DNA of 64,000 nt from G963676655 sp963676655. Lineage in GTDB: Bacteria > Verrucomicrobiota > Lentisphaeria > Victivallales > Victivallaceae. The notes under the pieces were generated by a model. That model worked only from the letters and a program-made list of their open reading frames with translations, had not been told where the DNA came from and did no database searches. Each line of letters starts with the position of its first letter. The stretch's first letter is position 1. The stretch spans positions 496,001-560,000 of the forward strand of contig CAXXKX010000003.1 in assembly GCA_963676655.2 (NCBI GenBank), in the 5' to 3' direction. Shown piece by piece: positions 18,382 through 27,464 of the stretch. Position numbers and translations under genes: made by a program.

Positions 18382-18436
18382 CGGCCGAGAGCCCCGGGGA
18401 GGAGGGGAGATGATGGGGAAATAAGGCCCCCGACCG
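18382..18436 (+). repeat. GC-rich hairpin with mini-ORF, copy 2
   Basis: Second copy, 227 bases after the first. Arms CGGCCGAGAGCC and GGCCCCCGACCG still pair at 9 of 12 positions, with A-C mismatches. The loop has the same purine-rich ribosome-site-like run and the same ATG ATG GGG AAA TAA (18410-18424). Conservation is tightest over the loop and ORF, not the stem, which argues that the loop is the functional part. Confidence 0.75.
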
Positions 18437-18572
18437 CTAATACTAATATACGTGGTATCCTCAAAAAAGCAATCCCCGATATTGCTTTTAACGTAAATAT
18501 AACAAGATGTAATAAGATCCAAACCAGATCAAAGTATATCAGCGTACTATTCCCGAAAAATACATAATCTCT

Positions 18573-19175
18573 TCAATCAGTAAAATCATTTGTTGCCTCG
18601 GCAACTATAGATTCGATGATTTTCTCCTGATGTTTTTTGAGAAAATCAGTTCCGCCGAACCGGTCTACAACATTTTGATGAAAAACATAAAAAATCGCTC
18701 TTCCAATAAGAGCAAACAGTCTTATTTTAATATCAGCCTCTGAAATATCCCGTCTCAGGCCGCGCGCTATACTGTCTTTGAGAATTTCAAGATCGGGAAG
18801 AATTCGTGACTGGTAGAAATAATCGTAGTTCTCAGAAGGGCCTTGAAGTTCATGAAAAACCATTTTCAAGGCTAATTCATTCTGCCATGTTCTCCCTGTC
18901 GCTTGCGACTGGATGCACTCGCTGACCCAGAGCCTGATATTATCCCTCGGAGATTTATCTTTAGATAATGCGATCTCATTCCCACAGACCGATTCCATTA
19001 ACCAGTCAAATGTGTGGCAATATAATTCAGATTTACCGGAAAAATGGTAATTGACAGCGGCAACATTAACCGCGGCTTTCTGGCAAATTGTTCTGATCGT
19101 GGTTTTACGGTAACCGTATTCAGCAAATTCCCGTGCCGCTGCACGTAAAATTTTCAGTTTTGTGTTTACGCCCAT
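18573..19175 (-). CDS. TetR/AcrR-family regulator
   Basis: 200 residues. The N-terminal TetR helix-turn-helix (KILRAAAREFAEYGYRKTTIRTICQKAAVNVAAVNYHF, split here by its helices, residues 8-46) is clear. The C-terminal part, with LALKMVFHELQGPS and AIFYVFHQNVVDRFG, resembles the CecR/YbiH (DUF1956) ligand domain. A TetR-like palindrome lies just upstream at 19235-19254, suggesting autoregulation. No obvious target transporter is adjacent; the nearest gene in the other direction is the oxidoreductase at 19499. Confidence 0.9.
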   Translation of the reverse strand: MGVNTKLKILRAAAREFAEYGYRKTTIRTICQKAAVNVAAVNYHFSGKSELYCHTFDWLMESVCGNEIALSKDKSPRDNIRLWVSECIQSQATGRTWQNELALKMVFHELQGPSENYDYFYQSRILPDLEILKDSIARGLRRDISEADIKIRLFALIGRAIFYVFHQNVVDRFGGTDFLKKHQEKIIESIVAEATNDFTD

Positions 19176-19234
19176 GACCCGCTTTCCTGAGTTATTGAAT
19201 TAGTGCAATGAGTTTATTTATGATATTAATTTAG

Positions 19235-19254
19235 TTTAAAACATTTGTTTAAAA
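19235..19254. promoter_or_regulatory. Palindromic operator candidate for the TetR gene
   Basis: TTTAAAACATTTGTTTAAAA is symmetric at 8 of 10 half-site positions and lies 60 bases upstream of the TetR start. The remaining noncoding DNA up to 19498 is AT-rich and shows no other clear signal. Confidence 0.45.
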
Positions 19255-19498
19255 AAAGCAAGTGCTGTTGCAAGAATTTCCACGTTTTTTATTGAAGATC
19301 ATAGCAAATCACTTTCCGCTAAACTTGAAATCGGTTCCGGTACATTGTATACTAATAGTTGTTGATTGTAATTTTACGGGAAATGAGCGGGTATATATAG
19401 ATATAGTTTGCATTAAAAAACAAACATATCTTGAGTATCTGATCGAATGAATATTCAAAATATTCAAAATTCATTATCGAAATAAAGAAGGGCTGAAT

Positions 19499-20488
19499 AT
19501 GAGTTTTAAATTTGTTATAATCGGAACCGGAAATATCGCTTCCACCTACCTGACCGCGATCAGCAGAATTGCAGAGGCGGAAGTTGTCGGAGCGGTATCC
19601 AGAAGCGGCCGCATGCCTAAAGGAGCCGGAATCGATTTTGAATTGAAGCCGGAACTTTCCGGGATTGAAAAAGATTTCGATGCGGTAATTGTCGCTACTC
19701 CGAACGGCCTGCATCATCAGGGAGTAATCGCAGCAGCCAAACTCGGCAAACACGCATTGACGGAAAAGCCGCTGGATATTTCAATTGAAGCTATGGACAA
19801 AATGATTGCCGCCTGTAAAGAGCACAATGTCAAACTGGGCGTTACCTACCAGCGTCGCCTCAGCCCGGATAATATTGTTATGAAAAAGCTGCTTGACGAA
19901 GGCGCTTTGGGGCGGGTATTCGGAGCCGATATGATTGTGGAATGCTGGCGCGATCAGGCATATTACGACAGTGCACCTTATCGCGGCAACAAGGCGATCG
20001 ACGGCGGCGGGCCGTTTATTCAGCAGGCCGCGCATAATGTGGATATCTATGCCTGGTTTTTCGGCCGGCCGGTGAATACGGTCAGCATGCTCGGCACGTT
20101 TATGCATGACATTGAAGGCGAGGACCATGGCACCGCCCTGCTCCGCCATGCAGACGGGATGATCGGAGTGATATCCGCATCAACAAGTGCCAGACCGGGG
20201 TTTGATCCGTCCTTGGAAATCCATACTGAAAAAGGTACGGTCATCATGAAAAACGATATTATCACCTTCTGGGACATTGAGGGAATGGAAAATCCCAGTG
20301 TCTCAGCCGGAATGCATTTTCATAGCGGCGCGGGCAGTGCCGCGGTTAATGACACCGGCGGTCATGAAGCAATCATCAAGGATTTCATTACCGCGGTCCG
20401 GGAAAACCGCAAACCGGCGGTTTCCGGGGAAGACGCCAAGACCGCAACTGAAATCGTGCTTGATATATATAATTCAAACGTCTATTAA
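19499..20488 (+). CDS. Gfo/Idh/MocA-family NAD(P)-dependent oxidoreductase
   Basis: 329 residues. Rossmann nucleotide loop IIGTGNIASTY at residues 6-16. The family EKPLDIS motif is near 87, and GGGPFIQQAAHNVDIYAWFFG near 164 holds the conserved catalytic His of the C-terminal domain. Members oxidise or isomerise sugars, inositols or amino sugars; the substrate cannot be read here. GAAGGG precedes the ATG by about 7 bases. The secreted propeller-like protein follows after 15 bases and is probably co-transcribed. Confidence 0.92.
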   Translation: MSFKFVIIGTGNIASTYLTAISRIAEAEVVGAVSRSGRMPKGAGIDFELKPELSGIEKDFDAVIVATPNGLHHQGVIAAAKLGKHALTEKPLDISIEAMDKMIAACKEHNVKLGVTYQRRLSPDNIVMKKLLDEGALGRVFGADMIVECWRDQAYYDSAPYRGNKAIDGGGPFIQQAAHNVDIYAWFFGRPVNTVSMLGTFMHDIEGEDHGTALLRHADGMIGVISASTSARPGFDPSLEIHTEKGTVIMKNDIITFWDIEGMENPSVSAGMHFHSGAGSAAVNDTGGHEAIIKDFITAVRENRKPAVSGEDAKTATEIVLDIYNSNVY

Positions 20489-20503
20489 TGCAGGAGTTGT
20501 TTT

Positions 20504-21805
20504 ATGTCTGAATATAAAAGTCGTCGACTGTGGCTGATCTTTCTGTTTGTCTTCATATTAAGCAGCGTATACGGAGAGGGCAGTCTGGTAATCCGAAACT
20601 GGCAAACTGAAGATGAAACCAAAAAAGTTCAAGACGACCGCAGCAACGTTTATATCGAAAAAGGCAACACCGACAGAAATTTTGCGGATACTCCGAAATC
20701 ATCATCCGCATTCCGGGCCGGTTCGCGAACCGAAAGTTACGAATGGAACCCCAAGTGGCATTTTTACGGAGTCGGTGAAGTGCGGATTCCCGACTCGGCA
20801 ATGTCATCTGATAAATCACTGCTGGCTATCGTCGAAAATACCGGGAAAAAAGGCAAGTTATCAGGCAGCCGCATCATTCTTTTCAATACTTACAATTACC
20901 GGGTAGTCAAAATCATCGAAGTTGAAAAGCGGAAAATCAATAAAATCTGTTTTATTCCTAATACCGAGAAAATTGCTTGTTCAGCCGAACGTCAGCTGCA
21001 AATAAAGCAACCGTCATCACTGTTGCTGATCGATTGTCTTAGCAAAGACATTTCCGTCAATCAAAAACTGAATGATGAAATTCGAGCCATCACTGCGGGA
21101 ATGGATGGAACATACATCTTTATGTTGAGCGGCAGCTCAAACGATATTTATATGCTGAAAATATCCTCGTGGGATGATCATCCGGAAAAAATGAAAAATA
21201 ATAACAGCACTCCTTCTGCAATGCTTGTTTCCAAAGACAATACTCTACTGCTGGCATCTTCCGGTAACATCAGACAGTATGATGCGGTTACGGGCCAGTT
21301 TTTTGATAATATCTCTCTGCCTCGTGACTTCACTCCGACCAAAATAGTTGAAGATCCGAAAAGTAAAACCATGGCTCTAATGGAAAACCGCGGTCGGGCT
21401 TATATCCTTAATGGAAAAAGAAACAAGAAGTTTTACGATGGGGCCGGCAACGTCGGAACCTATATGGGAGCTTGGAACTTGTTTTTGATGCTAAATCGCG
21501 GCGGCACTCTGACCCCGTTCGAATTACCGGGTTATGAGCAGGGAAAGAAATTTATCAAAGCCGCCAGCATGCGTCCAAAAACCAAAGGAAGCATCATGAA
21601 CATGTGGTTCCTGCCGGAAATCCCGGATAAAGAGGCCATTGAGGCGGCGGCCAAATCAAAGAAAAGAAAGTCAAAAAGCAAAAAAGAAATTCCACCGAAA
21701 AGAACCAACGGCGTACTGGTTCTGGATTCTCTCGGCAACATATACTTCCTTGAACCGACCAGACGACTATGGCGAAAACAGCTGATTCTATCGGCTAAAA
21801 AATAA
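20504..21805 (+). CDS. Secreted protein with beta-propeller-like repeats
   Basis: 433 residues, family not recognised. An N-terminal signal peptide (hydrophobic LWLIFLFVFILSSVYG, about 9-24) indicates export. Residues about 90-370 show repeated short strands with patterns such as SRIILFNTYNYRVVKIIEV, SSLLLIDCLSKD and GNIRQYDAVTGQFFDNISLP, as in WD40/YVTN-type propellers. A very lysine-rich stretch (KSKKRKSKSKKE, about 384) precedes a final strand pair. GGAG lies upstream of ATG 20504. Fifteen bases behind the oxidoreductase. Confidence 0.65.
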   Translation: MSEYKSRRLWLIFLFVFILSSVYGEGSLVIRNWQTEDETKKVQDDRSNVYIEKGNTDRNFADTPKSSSAFRAGSRTESYEWNPKWHFYGVGEVRIPDSAMSSDKSLLAIVENTGKKGKLSGSRIILFNTYNYRVVKIIEVEKRKINKICFIPNTEKIACSAERQLQIKQPSSLLLIDCLSKDISVNQKLNDEIRAITAGMDGTYIFMLSGSSNDIYMLKISSWDDHPEKMKNNNSTPSAMLVSKDNTLLLASSGNIRQYDAVTGQFFDNISLPRDFTPTKIVEDPKSKTMALMENRGRAYILNGKRNKKFYDGAGNVGTYMGAWNLFLMLNRGGTLTPFELPGYEQGKKFIKAASMRPKTKGSIMNMWFLPEIPDKEAIEAAAKSKKRKSKSKKEIPPKRTNGVLVLDSLGNIYFLEPTRRLWRKQLILSAKK

Positions 21806-21823
21806 ACCACCGGAATTTAATAT

Positions 21824-22630
21824 TTAGTCCGTTTCGGTCGATAACAAATCCATCGTCTTTTCTGTTTTCGTTAAGTCGATATAATTTTTAGTGACAAACA
21901 CCGCCAATAAGCTCAACAAAATAAAAGACGCGCCAAAGGTGCCAAATGCCAGGCCGCCCTGGTCCGTGGATTTTGTGAGGAAGTCACCAAACGTTGCTCC
22001 GAAAGGACGCGTTAATACAAATGCGATCCAGAATAGGGCAATTGAGGATATTTTTGTGAAAAAATGAGCAAAAAGAGTTAACGCAAGAAGAGAACTGATC
22101 AGTACCGCTCCTCCGGCAAAACCCAGTCCCGAGTTATCCGCAAGGTAATCCCCCAGGGCCGTTCCCAGGGTATTAGCCAATAAGAAGGCAATCCAGTAGA
22201 AAATTTCTCCTTTGCGCGTTTTGATATTCGTAACAGACAAGGACGCTTCGCTGATGTACCAGACAACGAGAGTCATACTCAACAGCATTCCCAATATCAA
22301 ACTACCCTCCGCATACCCTAGTCCCAAAGTCCGATCCATAAAGTCGGAAATTGTGGTCCCGGCGACACTGGTTGAAGTGAAAACCAACCAATATATTAAC
22401 GGGTTGAATTTTTTTGAAAATAGTTGAAAACATAAAGTTATCAAAAAAATAGCGATAAAAATCAGCGAACTGATCGCATAGCCGACATTCAATGTCATGG
22501 AAAAATGATCGGCACCGGTTTCGCCGAGAGTTGTTGAACATATTTTTATTACCCAATACCCGGCAGTAATAAGTGGCAGTTTGTTTAATACTTTTTCTTC
22601 TGTGACATTTGTCTCTGGATAACTATTCAT
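21824..22630 (-). CDS. COG4705-type multi-repeat membrane protein
   Basis: 268-residue integral membrane protein with about eight hydrophobic segments. A motif of the form G-T-T-x-(G/S)-D/E followed by GLG-(F/Y)-A-x-G recurs four times: TTLGETGADH, TTISDFMDRTLGLGYAEG, TALGDYLADNSGLGFAGG and ATFGDFLTKSTDQGGLAFG. This repeat is the hallmark of the uncharacterised COG4705 family; function unknown. A GAAAGG-type site precedes the ATG. It converges on the propeller-like gene. Confidence 0.8.
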   Translation of the reverse strand: MNSYPETNVTEEKVLNKLPLITAGYWVIKICSTTLGETGADHFSMTLNVGYAISSLIFIAIFLITLCFQLFSKKFNPLIYWLVFTSTSVAGTTISDFMDRTLGLGYAEGSLILGMLLSMTLVVWYISEASLSVTNIKTRKGEIFYWIAFLLANTLGTALGDYLADNSGLGFAGGAVLISSLLALTLFAHFFTKISSIALFWIAFVLTRPFGATFGDFLTKSTDQGGLAFGTFGASFILLSLLAVFVTKNYIDLTKTEKTMDLLSTETD

Positions 22631-22743
22631 ATTTCCACCTTTCTTTATAAAGTTCTTTGCGGATTATTTGGATTAGTATAGCGTTAGTTTATGAAGACAG
22701 AATAAACAATGAATTAAGATTTATTAATTAACAAAATAAATTC

Positions 22744-22802
22744 AACAGCCATCCCGCAAGCGGGATAACTGGAGTTTAAAGTTGAACGTTGAAGGTTGAA
22801 AG
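22744..22802 (+). repeat. Dispersed hairpin repeat (pair with 41226-41284)
   Basis: AACAGCCATCCCGCAAGCGG leads into GATAACTGGAGTT and then GTTGAA-type tandem units. The same order appears in reverse orientation at 41226-41284 with scattered substitutions. CCCGCAAGCGGG is a small hairpin. The rest of the 22631-23184 gap shows no believable gene; an 83-codon minus-strand frame over this repeat is probably accidental. Confidence 0.6.
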
Positions 22803-23184
22803 CAAGGGTAAAAGCAGTTTAAAAAATTGTGACTTGACATCAATTTCTTTCAGCGTACAAAATGTGAAAACCGAACAATGTGAGAGAAGAAAAATAAAAA
22901 ACTTGAACACTAAACTTTCGATCTCAACCTCCAACAGCTTTTTGCCGTGATTATTCCGTCCCGAAAGATTATATCCGTACAAGCTTTGTGGATTCGGCTC
23001 AATAAAAAGCGATGCACTAGACGGCAAAAGTCGAAGTTATTCATTGCATGGGACTATTGGGACTAATGGGGGCTCTTGAATTTTTCTTAAAATCTCAAAT
23101 GCCCCAAATTTCTCAAGCGTTCCATTTCTTCAAGTAACATTGTTTTGGCGATACCTTCGCATTACTTAGTATACAAAAAATTTT

Positions 23185-23224
23185 TTGCTTTTTCGATTTA
23201 GCATCTTGCTTTTTCGATTTAGCA
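23185..23224 (+). promoter_or_regulatory. Tandem 19-bp operators overlapping the lacI-like promoter
   Basis: TTGCTTTTTCGATTTAGCA occurs twice without a mismatch, at 23185-23203 and 23206-23224, offset by 21 bases (two helical turns). Each is partly symmetric around a central CG (TTGCT ... AGCA), as LacI-family operators are. The second copy contains TTGCTT as a -35 element, 16 bases before TATAAT at 23228-23233. Repressor bound here would block the promoter, so autoregulation by the LacI protein at 23268 is likely. Confidence 0.7.
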
Positions 23225-23267
23225 ATGTATAATTAAAATAGAAACAATCAACCAAGGAAGAATATTT

Positions 23268-24296
23268 ATGGCTGTGACAATGAAAGATATTGCGGCGGAA
23301 TGCGGAGTTTCCAGCGCGGCAGTATCGCAAGTATTGCGGAATCCGGTCCATGACCGTTTTCCGGCAACAACGCGTAAGCGGATATTGGAAACTGCCAGCA
23401 GAATGAATTACCGTCCCAATCGCCTGTCGCAGGCTCTGCGCCAGAAACGTTCCAATATAATCGGTCTGGTCCTGCCCTGGGACAATCCCGAATTAATGGA
23501 TAAAGTTGAAGAGATAGCCAGTGAAAAGGGCTATAAGGTGATGGTCCAGTTTACCGCTTCACCGCGCAGCGGCAAGGAAGTTGAAGCTCTGGAAGCACTG
23601 ATGGACTGGAATGTCGACGGGATTATCTGGCTTCCTTACGGAGATGTGACTGAATATCGCGAAGTACTCGATAAAATAGCTAAAAGTAAGATCAAGATGG
23701 TTTTTTTACAACGCCCGCTCAAAGGATATGAGTTCGATGTTGTTGACACCGATTATGCCGGAGCAATTGAACAGGGAATACTCCATATTAAGGAACAGGG
23801 CTACAACAAACTTTACTATATTTTTGAACAAATGGGTTTTGAACTGAGAGAAAAGCGCAAAGGCTATTTCACGGATTTTTGCAGCAGATATGAAGTTGCT
23901 CATGATACTGTTGTTCTTAATTGCAACAATGAGAACCGAAAAGCCAAACTGGCACAGTTCGTCGAGGCGCATAAACACGAATTCCCTCTCTGTATGATAT
24001 GCGCGACCGACTGGATGGGAGCGGAACTGCTGGAAGTCCTTGAAGACAATAATTTAAAATCACCGGATGATGTGGGGGTTATAATCATCGGTGACTTGCT
24101 TGTCGGCGGCTCTCTCCGGGTCAGCACCTTAACCCGGCCGCGTATGAGCGCGATGCGGCAAAACGGGACATTGCAGGCCCAGACAGCAGTAAACATCCTG
24201 ATCGACAAGATTGAAAAAAAGAATTCCGTAAAATGTCAGCATATAACAATTCCAATGGATTTCATTATTAACACATCAACAATGTTGAAAAAGTAA
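23268..24296 (+). CDS. LacI-family transcriptional regulator
   Basis: 342 residues. DNA-binding domain at the N-terminus (MKDIAAECGVSSAAVSQVLR, then the hinge helix NRLSQALRQKRS), followed by a periplasmic-binding-protein-like sensor domain (IIGLVLPW from about 65). GGAAGA precedes the ATG. It is followed after 13 bases by a pseudopilin gene and then a secreted enzyme, which it probably controls together with itself through the operators at 23185-23224. Confidence 0.93.
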   Translation: MAVTMKDIAAECGVSSAAVSQVLRNPVHDRFPATTRKRILETASRMNYRPNRLSQALRQKRSNIIGLVLPWDNPELMDKVEEIASEKGYKVMVQFTASPRSGKEVEALEALMDWNVDGIIWLPYGDVTEYREVLDKIAKSKIKMVFLQRPLKGYEFDVVDTDYAGAIEQGILHIKEQGYNKLYYIFEQMGFELREKRKGYFTDFCSRYEVAHDTVVLNCNNENRKAKLAQFVEAHKHEFPLCMICATDWMGAELLEVLEDNNLKSPDDVGVIIIGDLLVGGSLRVSTLTRPRMSAMRQNGTLQAQTAVNILIDKIEKKNSVKCQHITIPMDFIINTSTMLKK

Positions 24297-24309
24297 AGGA
24301 GAGCGTTAC

Positions 24310-25029
24310 ATGAAAGCACAAAGAAATCAATTCACACTAATCGAGCTTCTGGTAGTGATAGCAATTATCGCCATACTAGCTTCGATGCTGCTTCCGGCAT
24401 TAAATAAAGCCAGGGAATCAGCCCATAAAATTAAATGCGCTTCAAACTTGAAGCAACTCGGCCTGTTTATGGCTAATTATACAAACGACTATGATTACGT
24501 TATGCCGCTTAGATACAACCGGAATGGTTCAAAGGCATTTTGGCCGCAGTTGATACTGGAATTAAACCCGCAAGTTGACATGAATAAGCCATCCAGCCTG
24601 ATATATTGCCCGAAAACCCAAATGCACCCGACCGGGAGCGTCAGAAGATACTATGTCGGGTACGGCACCCCGACTTTTGGCGCGATGAATGATACGAATG
24701 CGCCGGAATTGTCCGATATCAGTTACGGAGGAGAAACTCATCCCCCGATCAAACAGGCATCGATTCCCCGTCCGACCAAGACAATCCTGTTTGCGGACGT
24801 CGCTTCAAGTCCTGACGCAGCGTCAACCCCTTACGGCCGCTATGAGATCAAAAATGTTTCATCATATACTACCAGTGGTTTTATTGGCAGGCACAGCGGC
24901 TACGACAATGTGTTGTTCTGCGACGGTCATGTCGATTCATATCAGTATGCCCGGCTCAACCTCTGGCGAATGGGCCCCTATGATCTGGGCAACGGTCTGC
25001 GTAAGTCGAACGGTGAAATTAATTTCTGA
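24310..25029 (+). CDS. Type II secretion-like pseudopilin, H-X9-DG protein
   Basis: 239 residues. The N-terminal prepilin helix FTLIELLVVIAIIAILASML starts at residue 9 and carries the conserved Glu at +5. The C-terminal H-X9-DG motif is complete (H at RHSGYDNVLFCDG). The residue before the cleavage point is Gln (RNQ/F), not the canonical Gly. Such single-gene pseudopilins are hugely expanded in Lentisphaerota, and their function is unknown. GGAG lies before the ATG. It sits between its LacI regulator and a secreted enzyme. Confidence 0.93.
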   Translation: MKAQRNQFTLIELLVVIAIIAILASMLLPALNKARESAHKIKCASNLKQLGLFMANYTNDYDYVMPLRYNRNGSKAFWPQLILELNPQVDMNKPSSLIYCPKTQMHPTGSVRRYYVGYGTPTFGAMNDTNAPELSDISYGGETHPPIKQASIPRPTKTILFADVASSPDAASTPYGRYEIKNVSSYTTSGFIGRHSGYDNVLFCDGHVDSYQYARLNLWRMGPYDLGNGLRKSNGEINF

Positions 25030-25043
25030 AAAGGATGGGAATT

Positions 25044-27464
25044 GTGCATAAAGAATTAATTGTTTTTGGTGTTCTGTCGGCCTTGATATGTCAGTCAATT
25101 TCAGTTGCAGCAGGTTTTAATGATCGCTTCAGTTTTGTTAACAAAGAAAACAAAGTTGAGAGTTTAAACGGTTTACAGGGGGTATATATACCGAGTAATG
25201 ACCCCGACAACGACACGAATGAAACCCTTGACCCGAAGCGGTACCGGGTTGCCGGCAAAATCGATCAAGCGTTGAGATTTTATCGCAATCTGGGCAGTTA
25301 CGCAAAATTCGATGGCTTTAAAATGCCGGCAAAAACAGATTCTTTATACATTTCGGCAATTGTCAAACCGTTAAAATATCAGACCGGTGTTATCGCAACA
25401 TGCAAAACAGATTCTAACTGTAACGGCTTTGCCTTGTTTGTCTGGGGGCGGGAATGGCGCTTTCAATACGGCGACGGAACCAAGCCATATACCGCAAAAT
25501 TCAAAAACGATCCATATAAAGGCGGCTGGAAATTTGTCGAAATATTTTTTGATAAAGGTAAAGTCGAATGCCGGATAAACGGCAACAGTATTGGAGCTCA
25601 AGACCTGCCGGGCAAGGTGATAACGGCAAATAGCTTTCCATTATTTCTTGGTAATTACCCGACGGCCAGGGGCCGGGCGCGTTACGCATTCAATGGTATA
25701 ATTGACGAACTGATCATTGCGGATAAAAAAGCGAATGCCGATACAGACTTCTCAAAAAAAATGGTAAAAAAATTACCGGCTCTGGAGGCACTCTGCGAGC
25801 CGGTAGATGGAAACGAAATCCATTTTGGCGGCATCAAGACTTTTCATACCTTCAAAGAATATCCGGTCCCTCTGAGCTTTAAACTGCGGGGTGAACCTAA
25901 AGAACTGAAGCACCCGAAATTCAATCTGTATCTCCCGGATAACATAACTTTGCTGGAGGCTTTTCAGAGCAACCATAACTGCGCGGATGAAGTCGTCAGA
26001 ATGACGGCAGCGCCGGTTAAGGTCAACGGCATAAACTATCGCAAATACTCTACTCCGGATAACTATGACTTTGCCACCCGTCTAAGCAGAAAATACCGGG
26101 TCGGAAAGATTATCACCTGCGCGCTGGGACAGGCTGGAGACAAGAATCAAGGCACCATTTACTGGTCAATCGTCAATAACGGCAAAGAATCCGAAAAACA
26201 TCCTGTGCTGGTAAAGTTTATCAAGCCGCTGCAACCGGCCAAAGCCGGTGAGTTTATGATAATGAATTACTTTCTGGCCCGGGACATGTGGTATCACAAA
26301 CCGGAAAACTTCAAAAAAGTGGCGGCGCTGTATAAACTGTCCGGAATGACGGGCAAAGGAAGGGCGTATAAATCGCAGAAACGCAAGTGCAAACTTGACG
26401 ATAAATTGCTGAAAAACGGCTTTACCCTGTATGAAATAAGCCTGTGGTACGGCCCGCTCCGCAATAAATCCTTGGGAATACCACCGGCAATAGATAATAA
26501 AGGAAAAAAGTCTTCCAGCTACGTTTGCCCGACCGCTTTGGTCAACAGCAAAGAAGCAAAACTGAAATATGATAAAGTTGTAAAAGACCGTATTACCAAA
26601 GGAAAAACCAAATGGGTTGCCCTTGATTATGAACCCTGGGGCAAACCGACAAAACTCTGCTTCTGTCCAACCTGCATAACCGCCTTTAAAAAGAGATTCG
26701 GAATCGATGCAAATCAAAAGTTGACCGCGTTGGACATCAAGAAAAAATATAAGGACCAATGGGCCATGTTCTGGGTGGAAAATGACGCCCTGATAATCAA
26801 GATGATGGCTGATGCGGCCCGAAAAGCCGATCCGGACATCAAAGTGGTCGAATATACTTATTTTTTCGAATACAATGATCCGGCAGCTCTGGCTAAACGC
26901 TGGTGGAGCATTCCGAAAGATCCAAAGCTGAATGAAAAATATCTGGACGAATCAATGCTCAGCATGTATCACATAAACGGCCGTAAGGCTTTCGATGCAT
27001 TGAATTTGAGCTTGAAAAACCTGAAAAAACCGGTTTCGGTGATTGCTTCATTATCGCGGGCCAATGCCAGTACCGGAAGCTACACGACAAAAGAGGAAGC
27101 TCTTTCTCCGCAGCAAATGGAACAGAAGGCCGTAATGTGTGCCGCTCTCGGTATTAAAACTTTCGGACTCTGGACCGGCACCTGCATTGACGGGATGTAT
27201 CATATCGCACTGGGCCAGGCGTGCCGGAACATCTGGAAAAATGAAAAGTATTATTTCTCCGGAACCAGGGTGGACAAGCAAGTATCGGTGAAACCGGTAA
27301 AACCGCAGCCAATCAATAATTATGCCTATACGGCCTGGCGCAAAGACGGCAAAACCCTGGTCACATTGTTAAATTTCACCAAACAACCGATAGAATTCAA
27401 AGTTGGAAAGAAAGGAAAAATTGTATCCGTTCCGGCAGACGGGTACGTTCTGGAACTGTTGTAA
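25044..27464 (+). CDS. Secreted LamG-domain protein with glycosidase-like barrel
   Basis: About 806 residues. GTG at 25044 is favoured as start because AAAAGGATGG lies at a proper distance; ATG 25035 would place the site next to the codon. A signal peptide (IVFGVLSALICQSISVAAG) is followed by a LamG/concanavalin-like domain (about 30-230). The central to C-terminal part looks like a barrel-type glycoside hydrolase: WVALDYEPWG near 525 with candidate acids, then CFCPTCITAFKKRFG with a CxCxxC cluster, and FGLWTGTCIDG near 705. The catalytic family cannot be named. It ends 1 base before a convergent gene. Likely a secreted polysaccharide-degrading enzyme of the LacI cassette. Confidence 0.7.
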   Translation: MHKELIVFGVLSALICQSISVAAGFNDRFSFVNKENKVESLNGLQGVYIPSNDPDNDTNETLDPKRYRVAGKIDQALRFYRNLGSYAKFDGFKMPAKTDSLYISAIVKPLKYQTGVIATCKTDSNCNGFALFVWGREWRFQYGDGTKPYTAKFKNDPYKGGWKFVEIFFDKGKVECRINGNSIGAQDLPGKVITANSFPLFLGNYPTARGRARYAFNGIIDELIIADKKANADTDFSKKMVKKLPALEALCEPVDGNEIHFGGIKTFHTFKEYPVPLSFKLRGEPKELKHPKFNLYLPDNITLLEAFQSNHNCADEVVRMTAAPVKVNGINYRKYSTPDNYDFATRLSRKYRVGKIITCALGQAGDKNQGTIYWSIVNNGKESEKHPVLVKFIKPLQPAKAGEFMIMNYFLARDMWYHKPENFKKVAALYKLSGMTGKGRAYKSQKRKCKLDDKLLKNGFTLYEISLWYGPLRNKSLGIPPAIDNKGKKSSSYVCPTALVNSKEAKLKYDKVVKDRITKGKTKWVALDYEPWGKPTKLCFCPTCITAFKKRFGIDANQKLTALDIKKKYKDQWAMFWVENDALIIKMMADAARKADPDIKVVEYTYFFEYNDPAALAKRWWSIPKDPKLNEKYLDESMLSMYHINGRKAFDALNLSLKNLKKPVSVIASLSRANASTGSYTTKEEALSPQQMEQKAVMCAALGIKTFGLWTGTCIDGMYHIALGQACRNIWKNEKYYFSGTRVDKQVSVKPVKPQPINNYAYTAWRKDGKTLVTLLNFTKQPIEFKVGKKGKIVSVPADGYVLELL

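Noticed and set aside
22776..23027. 83-codon minus-strand frame
   Set aside because: It is generated by the GTTGAA/hairpin repeat region, with no ribosome site; similar accidental frames arise at other repeat copies.
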